Shown here: in pieces, positions 44,872-56,042 of the stretch
Numbering within the stretch: the first letter of the stretch is position 1
How the letters are laid out: each line of letters begins with the position of its first letter
From: Ceratobasidium sp. AG-K
Taxonomy: Eukaryota; Basidiomycota; Agaricomycetes; Cantharellales; Ceratobasidiaceae
Direction of reading: 5' to 3'
NCBI GenBank assembly: GCA_037039685.1
Contig: JAWNGF010000003.1
Coordinates: forward strand, 4,004,571 to 4,068,570
Length of the DNA stretch: 64,000 nt
Notes under the pieces: generated by a model
Database searches by the model: none
What the model saw: only the letters and a program-made list of their open reading frames with translations
What the model was told of the DNA's origin: nothing
Translations under genes and position numbers: made by a program

Positions 44872-45436
44872 TGCCAAGCGTTGCAGATGAGTTGATGGAT
44901 AAATGGAAGTGTAAGTGGCTGTAGTATCGTCCAAGTGATGGGGACCTTTGGGGCGGTCGCGATCACGTGAGGCAACGAATCGCTTATTCGAGTCTTCCAA
45001 AAGGCATATTACTCAATTGTATGTTATAAACGCATATACCAACAAACTGAGATAAAAACCTGGCCGTAAAACCACACTGAACCGTACCATTGCCTATACC
45101 CCAGCCACCTTGCAGGTCTCAGAACTCGAGGCTCATTGATTGGCCTTGGCATCGCACAGTACCCATGAAACCAAGGACTCGAGACCCCAAAACCGATCAT
45201 CACACTGATGTGCTCAGAACAATGCGGCTAGTCAGCGGCATAGGACTCATTTGAGGAAGGTTTCCACTCAAAAAAAATGGGCAATCGCGGTTTCCCGACT
45301 TGATTTGAATATAAGATAAATATCTATATTACTAATGATGGTGATGCGAATGACAAAAACAGCCGACAATACACATGACAAACAAAAGGTCCCAAAAGAA
45401 GACTTAGAACACGACCGAATAATACACTCCACACAC
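44872..45436. other. Intergenic, no gene seen
   Basis: About 565 bp upstream of CSN1 and downstream of the first regulator gene. It includes a possible 129 bp N-terminal extension of CSN1 (to 45000). Nothing else is supported. Confidence 0.45.
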
Positions 45437-47755
45437 CTATACACCAGCCACCTTGAGAGAGGCTATCCTCAAATCACGCCAAACTGCCGGGCGGTTCTCC
45501 GCTTCAGTCCTCTCCCAGATATCGTTCAAAATCAAAAGGCACTCGTGCCCGCAGGTACTAGGAAGCGCGCATTCGCGAAGATTTTGCATTCGTCGGTGAA
45601 TAAAATTTCGGTCCTCTGCGTTGTGTGCTGCGGCACCGGTCTAGAAGGTCAACAGAGTGAGATGGCGCGTTGGAAATTAGACCCGGAATAACTTACGATC
45701 ATGAGTGGGAAAAATAAGAAAGAATCTGGATTCCGAGTGGACCTGACGCGGTCTACGAGTCGTATGCACGCTTTGACGGCTGCCACCACTCGGGGATCAT
45801 CCGCTTGGTCACCACACAGCATCTATTGAGCGGATAAGAAATCCAAGCTAAGATCGAACATTTCATTTCTGTACTCACCATGTAGAGGTAAATATATACA
45901 ACCTGCCGCCAGCACTCCTGTACGATAAATCTCCAAACCACAACTTGTGGATCCGCAGGCACCGCTGGTGGTGCAATCTTGACATTCCTGATGTGCTTTT
46001 CAACGTCTAAAATGTGTTGTGGATCGACGGCATTCCCAAAGTCATCGGAGAGCACGTTGATCCACGCCAGCAAGATGATAAACTGGTCCGGAACGCCGTA
46101 CAGCCATTGTATACCCGAGTGCCCTTGCATCATCTGATCCGCCATTTCCGGGGTATAGCTGACGTCGTACTTGAACAGCATTGGTCGCCCAGTTGAGACA
46201 CTGAAAAGTACGTCTATTGCGCCAAAGTGACGGAGGTGGAGATTCGATTCGAGCAGGGCGCTAGCGAGATTGACTCGCTCTGGAAATTCAGGACGAGCTC
46301 GTCGAAAGACCGGAGCAGTTTCTTGCATTAGCTTAATGACTGTATGTAGAGAGCCCGTAAATCGTTGAAAGAGGAGAGTCTATTCCGAGCACTGTTAGTG
46401 ACTAATGACCTGGCGAACTATGCTCCCACCTCGATCGTATGGTCCAGCGTTTTCGTCGCTTCCAGCTTATCTACGATGTGCTGACCTGTAGGCTTCGTCG
46501 AACGAAAGCGTTGCATAGTTTGATGTGTCTCGATCCGTAAAGTGGAAATAAGCGACAAGCTCTTGATGTTCAGACGAGAGCTCTTGTCCAATGAACCCAT
46601 CACATTCGAAAGCAATATGATCCTGGTTCGTAACTCCTGGGGGCCTGCGAATTGTTCAATAATGCATTCTCGGATTGCGTCGACCACTTTCATCGGGTCA
46701 AATACATTTGATTTTATCCAACACGCATCTCGAGAGAGTTCAGTGTCCGTGTTTCGAATCGAATAATCCACTTACAAGACTGTAGCACGAAAGCCAGCGA
46801 GTTGTCCCTAGTGTTAGGATCAGGGGCAAGTGTTCTGCACAGGGCTGGCTGGAAGCCCTCTGGGTCGTCATGGTCAACTGTCGCAGATGGTTCCTTGGTT
46901 TTGGAACGTATGTTTGGAGGCGGCCAGCTCGGCCCATACGTAACACGTGGCACTAGGCTGGCTGGACTCGGTGAGGAAGCCTTTGGCGGAACTGGTTCGG
47001 AGTCACCGAGGCTAAGAAGTGCCTCGAAGAGGCTAGCTTGTCCAGGGGTAAATGATTGCTTCGCCTGAGTAACACTTGGCGAGTAGCGCCGAGCGACGGT
47101 TGACGGTGGACTGTTGTTAGATGCCCTGGGAGGATGATTTTGGCTGTCGAGGGGAGCGGGTGAAGTGGTAGCTGGTCGGCTGGCTGCTGGATAGGGGCTA
47201 GTGGGTGGGTCGGGGATATTGCGCCGTGTACTTGGAGGAGATCGGTGTGTGACATTTGGCGGCGACCTTCTGTTGGGGAGGTAATCCAGCAGAGAGCCTG
47301 AATTGCGACGTGCGCTCTGGTGGCTAGAGTAGGGAGGCCGGGCGTCCACAATCTCCAGATAACCCTGCGTATTCCTGAACGGGCGATCTTTGGCGGCTGT
47401 TGGTTGCGTGGCAATTGTTGAGACATTGACATTGAATGTGAGGGTGTGCGTGTGGGACTGAGGTGGGCCTTTTGACGGCCAGGATACGATTTGCAAGGGG
47501 AGTGTGGAAACCTTATCTGTCTCGGGCCTGGGTAAGACAGTCTTGACTCGTCGCATAACACCTCTGCTGTCAGGATTGGCCAGGGGTGCATATCCACCAC
47601 ACTCGCGGTTAGATTCAGCGCAACGCCGGCATTTGGGATGCGTCTCGTCGCACTTTTTCTTCCTGGCACCCGTTAAGCAGATCAAACTGGCAAATAATCG
47701 ATGAGACTCACCGGCTTTTACATGTCAAGCACCCAGTAGTGGAACGGATAGACAT
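45437..47755 (-). CDS. Zn2Cys6 fungal transcription factor (array copy 1)
   Basis: ATG 47755-47753 starts 'MSIRSTTGCLTCKSR'. Across the first intron this continues 'KKKCDETHPKCRRCAESNRE' and then 'CGGY', a complete C-x2-C-x6-C-x6-C-x2-C-x6-C binuclear zinc cluster. A Pro/Ser-rich linker of about 200 residues follows, then the regulatory domain of the 'fungal-specific transcription factor 2' type (Pfam PF11951). Its landmarks are 'DPNTRDNSLAFVLQS', 'RTRIILLSNVMGSL', 'RPMLFKYDVSYTPEMADQM' and 'WLYGVPDQFIILLAWINVL'. The C-terminus is 'AVWRDLRIASLKVAG', TAG 45439-45437. Nuclear DNA-binding regulator, targets unknown. It is the most diverged of three tandem copies. Confidence 0.87.
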
Positions 47756-48392
47756 GGATTGAGCAGAGAAAGTATGAGAGGATTGTCTCGAGAAACACGG
47801 CGAAGAGGGCGGTTGGGCGGAAGCAAGTTGTGTGGGGGCCCAGGTGGTGAACATCTTCAACCGAACTACAACCAATTACAGATTCGAACCCTGGAAACAA
47901 GAGCGCAAAGGGTCTTGTCAATCATGTGATCTCCTGATCTCTGAGTCCGGCGGTTAGCACGCCATGACGGCTCGCCGATGCAAATCAAAAGTCAATTCCG
48001 CGCGCAAGAAGTGCTTGGTTGTACGTGATTATTCCTACGTAAGTCGACGCTAATGAAAAAACGTGAGTGTTCACGGGCTTGTCGGTCTTGATACCGAATC
48101 ACCCAATCTCAACCCGCGTGGGCAATTACGGACACCCATTACACATCAAGATGACTTTTGTGGCTTTATGTACCAGTGTTACAGTGGGCTACAGCTGGGA
48201 ACACGTGGCGAGGCACGCCCACACTTATTTAGATTGCGCAGTGTTTGGGTTTGCCTTCTTCTTGTGAGTCAAATTCAGGCTCCCCTCGGATTAAATTCAA
48301 TAGTACATAATAAAACTATACATCATATATATACGTAAAGGTGGATGGTACGTCGCCAAACCCGAAATAAACGGTAAAAAGTCCTGCCGACG
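47756..48392. other. Intergenic between array copies 1 and 2
   Basis: About 640 bp of promoter and 3' flank. No independent gene was seen. Confidence 0.45.
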
Positions 48393-50704
48393 CTAGACGC
48401 CAGCTACCTTGAGAGACGCTAGTCTTAGATCACGCCACACTGCTGGTCGATTCTCCGCTTCGGTTCTCCCCCATATGTCAACCAATATCATAAAGCAATC
48501 GTACCCGGCTGTACCAGGAGTTATGCACTCCCGAAGACCCAACATTCGTCGACGAAGAATATCTCGGTCACGCACCGCGTACGCTGACGCTCCAGCCTAG
48601 CAGAGTGAGATGAGCTGGTATTAGTATACAAGAGACAGGCGTACGATCATGATCGGAATAAACAAAAACGAGTCAGGGTTGCGGCCAGGTCGGACACCGT
48701 CCACGAGCCGTGTAAACGCTCTGACAGCTTTCAGCACTCGAGGGTCGTCTGCCTGAGCCCCACACAGCACCTACGGAACCAATAAGTGGCCAAAGTGATT
48801 TACAAGTGGTTGAGTACTCGCCATGTATAGGTATATATAAACTGTTTGCCGCCAGCATTCGTGCACCATTAACCTCCAAACGGTGGCAAACGGGTCCGCA
48901 GACTCGTTTGAAGGTCCGACCTTGACGTTTCGTATTTGCTTCTCAATATCCGAGATGCACCGAGGGTCTACGTAGGTTCCAAAGTCCTCGTAGAGCACAT
49001 TGATCCACGCCAACAAGACAACAAACTGGTCCGGAACTCCGTGCAGCCATTGAAGGCCCATCCCGCCATTCGCCATCTGTTCGGCCATTTCGGGGGTATG
49101 GGTCACGTCGTACTTGAACAGCATCGGGCGGGCTTGCGTCGCGCTGACAATAACGTCTGTTGCGGCAAAGTGACGGAGGTTGAGACCTGGTTCCAGCAGA
49201 ATATTTGGGAGATTGACAAGCTGTTCTGGGGGTTCGGGACAAACTCTTCGAAACACCGGCGCAGCATCTTGCATCAACTTGATGACGGTTGACAATGGAC
49301 TTGTATATCGTTGGATGAGGATCATCTACCGCCAGAATCATAAGTATAATTTGGTTGTGATGGACATACCCTTACCTCGATCATGTGGTCCAAGGTTTTC
49401 AGCGTCTGCTGAAGATTTTCATCGTGTTGACCAGTCGATCTGGTCGCGCGATGATTACGTTCCATCGCCTGGTGAGTTTCTGTTCGTAACAGAGCAACAA
49501 GCGACAGGCCTTTCGCATTCAGCTCTGGAGATTTACTCAATGAGCCAATAACATTAGAGATGAGTATAACTCTTGTTCGCGACTCTTGAGAGCCCGAGAA
49601 TTGCATGATGACACTGTCCCTTATCAGGTGTATCACCCTTAATGGGTCAAATACTGTAAACTTTATCCAGCGTGCATCTTGCGACGAATTTAGTGTATGC
49701 TACCTCGAGGTATGTATTTCACCTACAGGACTGTAACACAAACGCTAGTGCATTGTCCCGAGTGTTAGGGTCCGGGGTAATCGTCTGGAAGAGGGCTTGC
49801 GTGACACCTTCTGGGTCATCTCCGTCATCTGTATCAATTTGCTCATCCCTAGCTCTCATCCCAGGGTTTGAAGAAGGCCAAGCTGGTCCGTGAGCAATAC
49901 GTGGCGCCAGATCGACCGAGTTGGAAAGCTGAGATGTAGGAAGGTCAGTTTCTGGTTTGGCAAGGCTGAACATCGCCTGAAATAGACTTGCTTGTCCGGA
50001 GGTTGTGAACATAGCTGGGTTTGTCGGACGAATATTTGACGAGTATTTCCGGAATTGGTCGGAAGAACGGCTGGAAGATGCTCTCGTCGAAGCAGACTTC
50101 CCAGACGAGGAACTAGACGAGGACGCCGCATGCTTGATGGGAACCGAATGTGAATTAGCCAACGAGCCGCTAGTAATGATGTTTGGAAGGGGGGCCTGGA
50201 CGCTGGGCTCGATCCACAACGAAGAACCGGCATCAAAACGTACACTCTGGTGGCTAGATACGAGTCCGATGTTTGACTCGGCACCTGGATGGGCATCCAT
50301 ACAATAGTTGGGGTTACTAGGCCGATCACTCGTAGTGCGGCTTACTAGTTCCTCGACTGGTGAGGATCCTTGGGACCCAACTTGGCGTGTTTGGGCCGAG
50401 CCGGCTGAGTACAAAGATGGCGCAATCGGCGACGATTTTGTTGAACTACGAGATGATTCAGCCGGAGGCGGGGGGGCTTTAGGACGACGCATGATGCCTT
50501 TGCTATCCGGATTCTCCAGAGGTGCGTACCCATCGCACTCCAGACCACTGCGAGTGCAGCGTTGACATTTGGGATGCGTCTCGTCGCACTTTTTCTTTCT
50601 ATATCGGAGGCTGGTTGAGTAAATTTGACCTAAAAAAAGTGTGGTCGATCATAGGCACACCTGAGCTTGCATGTATAACACCCTGTCGTTGATCTGAGAG
50701 ACAT
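48393..50704 (-). CDS. Zn2Cys6 fungal transcription factor (array copy 2)
   Basis: ATG 50704-50702 starts 'MSLRSTTGCYTCKL', spliced to 'RKKKCDETHPKCQRCTRSGL' and 'ECDGYAPLENPD', so the zinc cluster is complete. After a Ser-rich linker come 'DPNTRDNALAFVLQS' and 'RTRVILISNVIGSL'. The regulatory domain has 'RPMLFKYDVTHTPEMAEQM' and 'WLHGVPDQFVVLLAWINVLY', with the end 'AVWRDLRLASLKVAGV'. Intron positions match copy 1. It is very close to copy 3 in both protein and nucleotide sequence, including 'FATVWRLMVHECWRQTVYIY'. Same family role as copy 1; no frame break seen. Confidence 0.87.
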
Positions 50705-51780
50705 CACCTAGGCAGAGAGAGTATCCGGGGCGATTCGTCTATTAGGATCCCATATAAGTAGACAACTGACAGCCAGACGGAAGCAATTTGCGGGGTATAT
50801 ATTAGACACGTGCTCGACTCATTCGGCCGGGATTGTAACTCGCAAGGGGCGAGTTGACAGATCGGGGACAGGGTTGGGTTCTCTATGAGTAATTATTTGT
50901 ATAGGAAGCTAAATTAGGAGAGCATTTCCAATTCCCAAAGCCGTTGAGAGGCTTGTGAGTCCCTATATTATCTTCAAGTGGGTTGTGAGTAATACTGGAG
51001 GCCAGAACAAGGTATCTGCCTCGCCTCGGGATCAGTAGCACCTCCGGGCGCTAACTTGTATGTGTAGTCGGTTGCCCAACCGTTCGTCAGCAGAATCTCA
51101 TTTGGCTCCTAGCGCTCCAGAGCGCGCCGTAAGGTCTCTAGATCAGTTACAAGGTGCTGGGAGCCAATCATTTTCTGTTGAAGTTGGCGCGGAACTTGGG
51201 AAATTGACAGATACACACTGAATCAGCCTGCTTGTATGATTTCTGAAATAGCCCATATTCCTTAAGCATTATCCTCATCATGTGCCAACAATACTGGATC
51301 TGCAAAGCGGTGCAAGGAGGAGAGCCACTGGGACTCAGTATGTTACCATCAAGCAAGCTATAGCTTGTATTTAGGCACGCCTTTCTACCTCCACCCTGCG
51401 ATTAACTGCCCTGCCTGAGAGGCGAGAGGTATAAAGAGGCTGTATGCAGTTAATGCTTCCTTCGCGAGTCCAGATACTGAGACCATTTCCACCAGGAGAC
51501 TGCGCTGACAGACCCAAGATGATCCGTTGTTCAGGAAATATCAGCCGCATGCTTCCCCATAGGCTTATAGGCAATCGAGCTTCGGCGCTGTGACCGGCCC
51601 GCCGAAAGCAGTTCAGTCGTCCAATACAAGGGAATATAAAGACACGTTTGCAGGTATTATTTGTTGCCGCTCATAATATTAGTAGTTCACAATAAACAAT
51701 ACAGAACGTATATGCGTGAGGGCAAGCCAACCAGAGCATGAACAGGAACGAATTGAAATAGACAAATCCAACCCACGCCA
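50705..51780. other. Intergenic between array copies 2 and 3
   Basis: Just over 1 kb. The part near 50755-50890 recurs near 54650-55015, upstream of the relic fourth copy ('gccgggattgtaactcg', 'attgggttctctat' in both). It is therefore duplicated promoter sequence. No gene was recognised in 51000-51780. Confidence 0.5.
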
Positions 51781-54078
51781 CTAGCCAGCTATCTTGAGAG
51801 AGGCTATTATTAGGTCTTGCCACACTGCTGGTCGATTCTCCGCTTTGGTCCTCTCCCATATGTCAAGCAAGATCATGAGGGACTCGTGCCCGGCTGTATT
51901 AGGGGTTGTACACTCTTGAAGACCGAGCATCCGCTGAAGAAGAATATCTCGGTCCCACCCCTCGTATGCTGATGCCCCAGCCTATTAAAATTAGATAGCT
52001 AACTCCGAAATCTACGTAAAAATACGTACAACCATGATTGGAATAAATAAAAACGCGTCGGGGTTGCGGCCAGACCGGACACCGTCTACAAGCCGTGTAA
52101 ATGCTCTGACGGCTTTCAGCACTCGGGGATCGTTTGCTTGAGCTCCACACAATACCTATGAAATCAACAAGGGGTCAGAGTGATTCACTAACGTTTGAGC
52201 ACTAACCATGTATAGATATATATATACTGTTTGTCGCCAGCATTCGTGCACCATTAACCTCCAAACGGTGGCAAATGGGTCCGCAGAGGCACTTGGAGGC
52301 CTAACCTTGATGTTTCGTGTTTGTTCCTCAATGTCCGAGATGCACCGGGGGTCAATATTGGTCCCAAAGTCCTCGTAGAGCACATTAATCCTCGCTAACA
52401 ACACAATCACCTGATCCGGAACTCCGTGCAGCCACTGAAGACCCAATTCGCCATTCGCCATCTGTTCGGCCATTTCGGGGGTATGGGTCACGTCGTACTT
52501 GAATAACATCGGGCGTGCTTTTGTAATGCTGACAATAACGTCTGTCGCGGCAAAGCTACGAAGGTTGAGATCTGGGTGCAAGAGTAATTTTGGCAGATTA
52601 ACCAGTTGCCCTGGAGGTTCAGGGCAGGCTTGTCGAAACACCGGCGCAGCATCTTGCATCAACTGGGTGACATTGGAAAAGCGGCCTGTATAGCGCTGGA
52701 CGATAATAATCTATCGCATCGCAAGAGTCGTAAGTACAGTACGGTGTCTTGGATCCCACCTTTACCTCGCTCATCTGGCCCAATACTTGCAACGCCTCCC
52801 GTACGTCTACGCCCCGCTGACCATTAAATCTTGTGGAACGGTATTGCTCCAAGGCCCGACAGGCCTCTATTCGTAACAGAGCAACAGTCGATAAGCTCTT
52901 GGGATTTAGCTCCGGAGATTTGCTCAATGAGCCAAGGACATTGGACATAAGTATAACTCTTGTTCGCGACTCTTGACAGCTCGAGAATTGAGCTATGATA
53001 TTTTCCCTCATCAGGTGTATCACCCTCAAGGGATCGAATACTACAAAATTCACCCAACGTGCGTCTTAGGATGAACTTAGTGTATGCTGCCTTGAGGAAC
53101 GGATTCCACTTACAAGACTGTAACACGAACGGTAGTGAATTATCCCGAGTGTTGGGATCTGGAGTAACTGCTCGGCACAGAGCACGAGAAACACCTTCTG
53201 GGTCATCTTCATCATCCGTATTGGGCTGCTCAACCTTCGCTTTGACGCATGGGTATGGAGAGGGCCAGATTGGTCCATACGCTATGCGTGATATCTGATC
53301 GTTCGGGTCCCGAAGAGAGTATTCAGGCAGGTCCGTTTCCGATTCAGAGGGACTGAAAAGCGCCTGAATGGGAGTTGCTTGTCTGGAGCTCGTAAAGACG
53401 GGAGGAATTGTTGGAGGAACATTCGACGAGTAGTGCAGGGATATGTCTGAGGGGGAACGGCTGGATGATGATATCGTTGAGCTGGACCCACCAGACGAGC
53501 AGCTTGGCGAGGGTGCAATGTGCTTGTTGAATCTTGGATACAATATGGTCGGTGGACCGTTGACAACGCTATTTACGAGAGAAAAGGCCGAGACACCGGG
53601 CTCGGCCCACGGGGAAGAAGCTAAATGGAGCTGTGCATCCTGACGGATAGGTACAGGTGGGCCCGTCGAATGGATGCCTGGACTATACCGGGGGTCGCCA
53701 GACCGGTCGGTAGCGATAGAATCTACTGATTCCTCGATCAGTGAGGATCCTTGAGATCCGGCTTGACGTGCATGCGCCAGGCCACTAGAGTGAGAAAATG
53801 ATGTAACCTCCGAGGATCGTGTTGGAAGCTGGGATGATTCAGACACAGAAGGAGGGGCCTTGGAGCGACGCATGACGCCTTTACCGTCAGGATTATTCAG
53901 AGGAGCATATCCACCGCACTCAAAACCGCCACGAATGCAGCGCTGACACTTGGGACGTGCTTCATCACACTTTTTCTTTCTGTATCATTCAGTGGTTGAG
54001 TAAAGTTGAGTGAAGACGCAATGGATAGGCGCACCGGGCTTTACATGTATAACACCCGGCTATGGATCTAGTATGCAT
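51781..54078 (-). CDS. Zn2Cys6 fungal transcription factor (array copy 3)
   Basis: ATG 54078-54076 starts 'MHTRSIAGCYTCKAR', spliced to 'KKKCDEARPKCQRCIRGGF' and 'ECGGYA', a complete zinc cluster. A Ser/Pro-rich linker leads to 'DPNTRDNSLPFVLQS', 'RTRVILMSNVLGSL', 'RPMLFKYDVTHTPEMAEQM', 'WLHGVPDQVIVLLARINVLY' and the end 'VWQDLIIASLKIAG', TAG 51783-51781. One notable change is 'LLAWINVL' to 'LLARINVL', Trp to Arg in a block otherwise constant in the array. The same introns as in copies 1 and 2 are visible. Likely a nuclear regulator; a diverged paralogue of copy 2. Confidence 0.85.
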
Positions 54079-54301
54079 TGGTTATGTAGAGGGATTATCG
54101 TAGATAACTTGTCTTTCAAGATGTTATATACTATCTGTAACACAGACAAACGGCGGTCGAACGGAAGCACTTCACGGTTTGCGATCGATATTTGACACGT
54201 GCCCATCATCCAATGGGAATGGAAACGACAGATCTTACCTATTAAGCGCACGGCGGAGACAGGACCAACTTTTCCATGGGTTACATGTCACTTGCTGGGT
54301 G

Positions 54302-54600
54302 ACTATCCATATAGTACATGGAGTTGCTAGGCCAGTCGCTCGTAGTGTAGCTGACTAGTTCCTGGGATCCAACTTGGCGTGTTTGGGCCGAGATAACTGA
54401 GTACTACGACGATGCAATCCGCAACGTTTTTGTTGAACTACGAGATGATTCAGACGGAGGCGGGATGTGTCTCGTCGCAATTATGTTCCTATACTGGAGG
54501 CTAATTGAATACTGTAAGGTTGGATTCATGAAATGTCGCTGGTTATAGACGCACCCGGTTTTGCATGTATAACACCCTGTTGTGGATCTGAGAACACCAC
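54302..54600 (-). pseudogene. Relic of a fourth Zn2Cys6 regulator copy (5' part)
   Basis: On the minus strand this matches the first exons and linker of copy 2 (50300-50704). Shared strings include 'cgtgtttgggccgag', 'gttgaactacgagatgattc', 'ctcgtcgca' and 'tgcatgtataacaccctgt'. The block encoding the zinc-cluster lysine stretch and most of the linker is deleted, the start ATG is mutated and nothing of the regulatory domain follows. It lies just upstream of copy 3. Confidence 0.7.
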
Positions 54601-56042
54601 CTATACAGAGAGCGGATTAGGGACACTTCGCCTCGAGATTCTACATAAGTTAAACAATTGGCAGTCAGACGGAAGCAATTTGTAGTTTGTGGGGTTGAGA
54701 CACATGCCTATCTCTACAAAAATTTGATCGTCTCGTCGGGCTCGTGACGCTTCGGGATTCAGGGACCTTTCTCGTTGGTCTCCCGAGCTCTCGTGACGTC
54801 TCGTGAGCGCCCGAGAGATAAGCGCGGATTTTTCTCGTGAGTGTTCGTAGCCGCCTGTGAGCACTCACCAGCTGCCTTGAGCTCGACGAGGAAGGTCCCT
54901 TAATCCCGAGACCATACGAGATCCCAGGTTTTTGCTGACGATCTCACACTGTACAGCCGGGATTGTAACTCGTAAGGGTCAATTTGACCGATCGGGGAAG
55001 GGATTGGGTTCTCTATCACCAACTACACTAAGCCAAATTAGGGTGTAGTGTCTCCAACGCCTGAACTCGTCAATGAAGGCCCCTTGTGAGTCCTCCATCG
55101 ATTTCAACTTGTTTTGTGAGTGATAATGATCATAAACTATATTGCTTATTGCCAACGCCTGGTGTCGTTTGAGCGTCGGGTCGGCCGCACCGTCTGGCAT
55201 GCCCAGCGGTCTGTATCTTGCCATCGGCCGGAGAGGAAAGACTATATGCGGGCCACTAGGACAGGGCCACACAGACGGTCGTCCAAACCGAGGCTGGAGA
55301 CTGCACTTTTCTTCAACGACCGCCACTCCCCAGTCAAATAAGGCTTGATAAATTCGCTTTCCGCATTCAGCGCCCGAATCGCATCCTTCCCACCTAGAAC
55401 AGGTGTAAGCATTTTCTGAAACGATGCCTCCTCCTACTCTTAGGCACGTCGATACTAGAATCCGCCGAGGGCTACCCTTGGACATCAAATATATATATTA
55501 AAGACCATTGCCCAAATATCTAACCAGATCAAGTTGGCACTGGGTAGTTGATAATCATTACAACCCAGGTTCAGCCATAGAATCCTCTCTGACCCTGTCG
55601 CTGAAGCCCCTTGTGAGTCTTTCAACCATTTTTAACAGTCCATTTGGAGGAACATTAGTATCACCGGTGCGTAGGATTGGCCAAACGCGGAGGTTCGACC
55701 TTGGAAATGGGCTCGTGCGACAATTAGTAGGAAGGGCAAGAGTAGCCAGGCAGCCGGGAGACCAAGGAGGTGGTTGCATCTCGGCCCGCAGAGCGCTTTA
55801 CAGTAACTCTTAATAAGAAGTTGAATGTGACCATAAATCAAATTTATGATGTAATGAGAATTGAATATTTACTTTAATTACTCGTCGATGGAAACACTTC
55901 ATGTGTAACTGGTGGGGCACTCCCACTGCATTCAGGCTAGTACAGCGCATATAACGCTTGAACATACATACATACTATATAAAGTCCAAGCAAAGTCCTT
56001 TCATCTTTGCACGCCAACCCCACGCACTCACTGCCAAGCAAG
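54601..56042. other. Intergenic region behind the regulator array
   Basis: The first 400 bp is decayed array promoter sequence interrupted by the inverted repeat at 54718-54933. From 55015 to 56042 I see AT-rich sequence and short ORFs only. The longest (54979-55488, minus) overlaps duplicated promoter sequence and is not believed to be a gene. Confidence 0.5.
54718..54933. repeat. Inverted-repeat insertion, possible MITE
   Basis: The equivalent region upstream of regulator copy 2 lacks this stretch. Its ends are imperfect inverse copies: 'tcgggattcagggacctt' near the left end pairs with 'aaggtcccttaatcccga' near the right. Outer 'aaaaa' and 'ttttt' flank them. There is no ORF. No clear target duplication was seen, so the type is uncertain. 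Confidence 0.45.

Noticed and set aside
54979..55488. 169-codon minus-strand ORF
   Set aside because: It overlaps duplicated promoter sequence of the regulator array, has no recognisable motif and no similarity to the other array genes' products.
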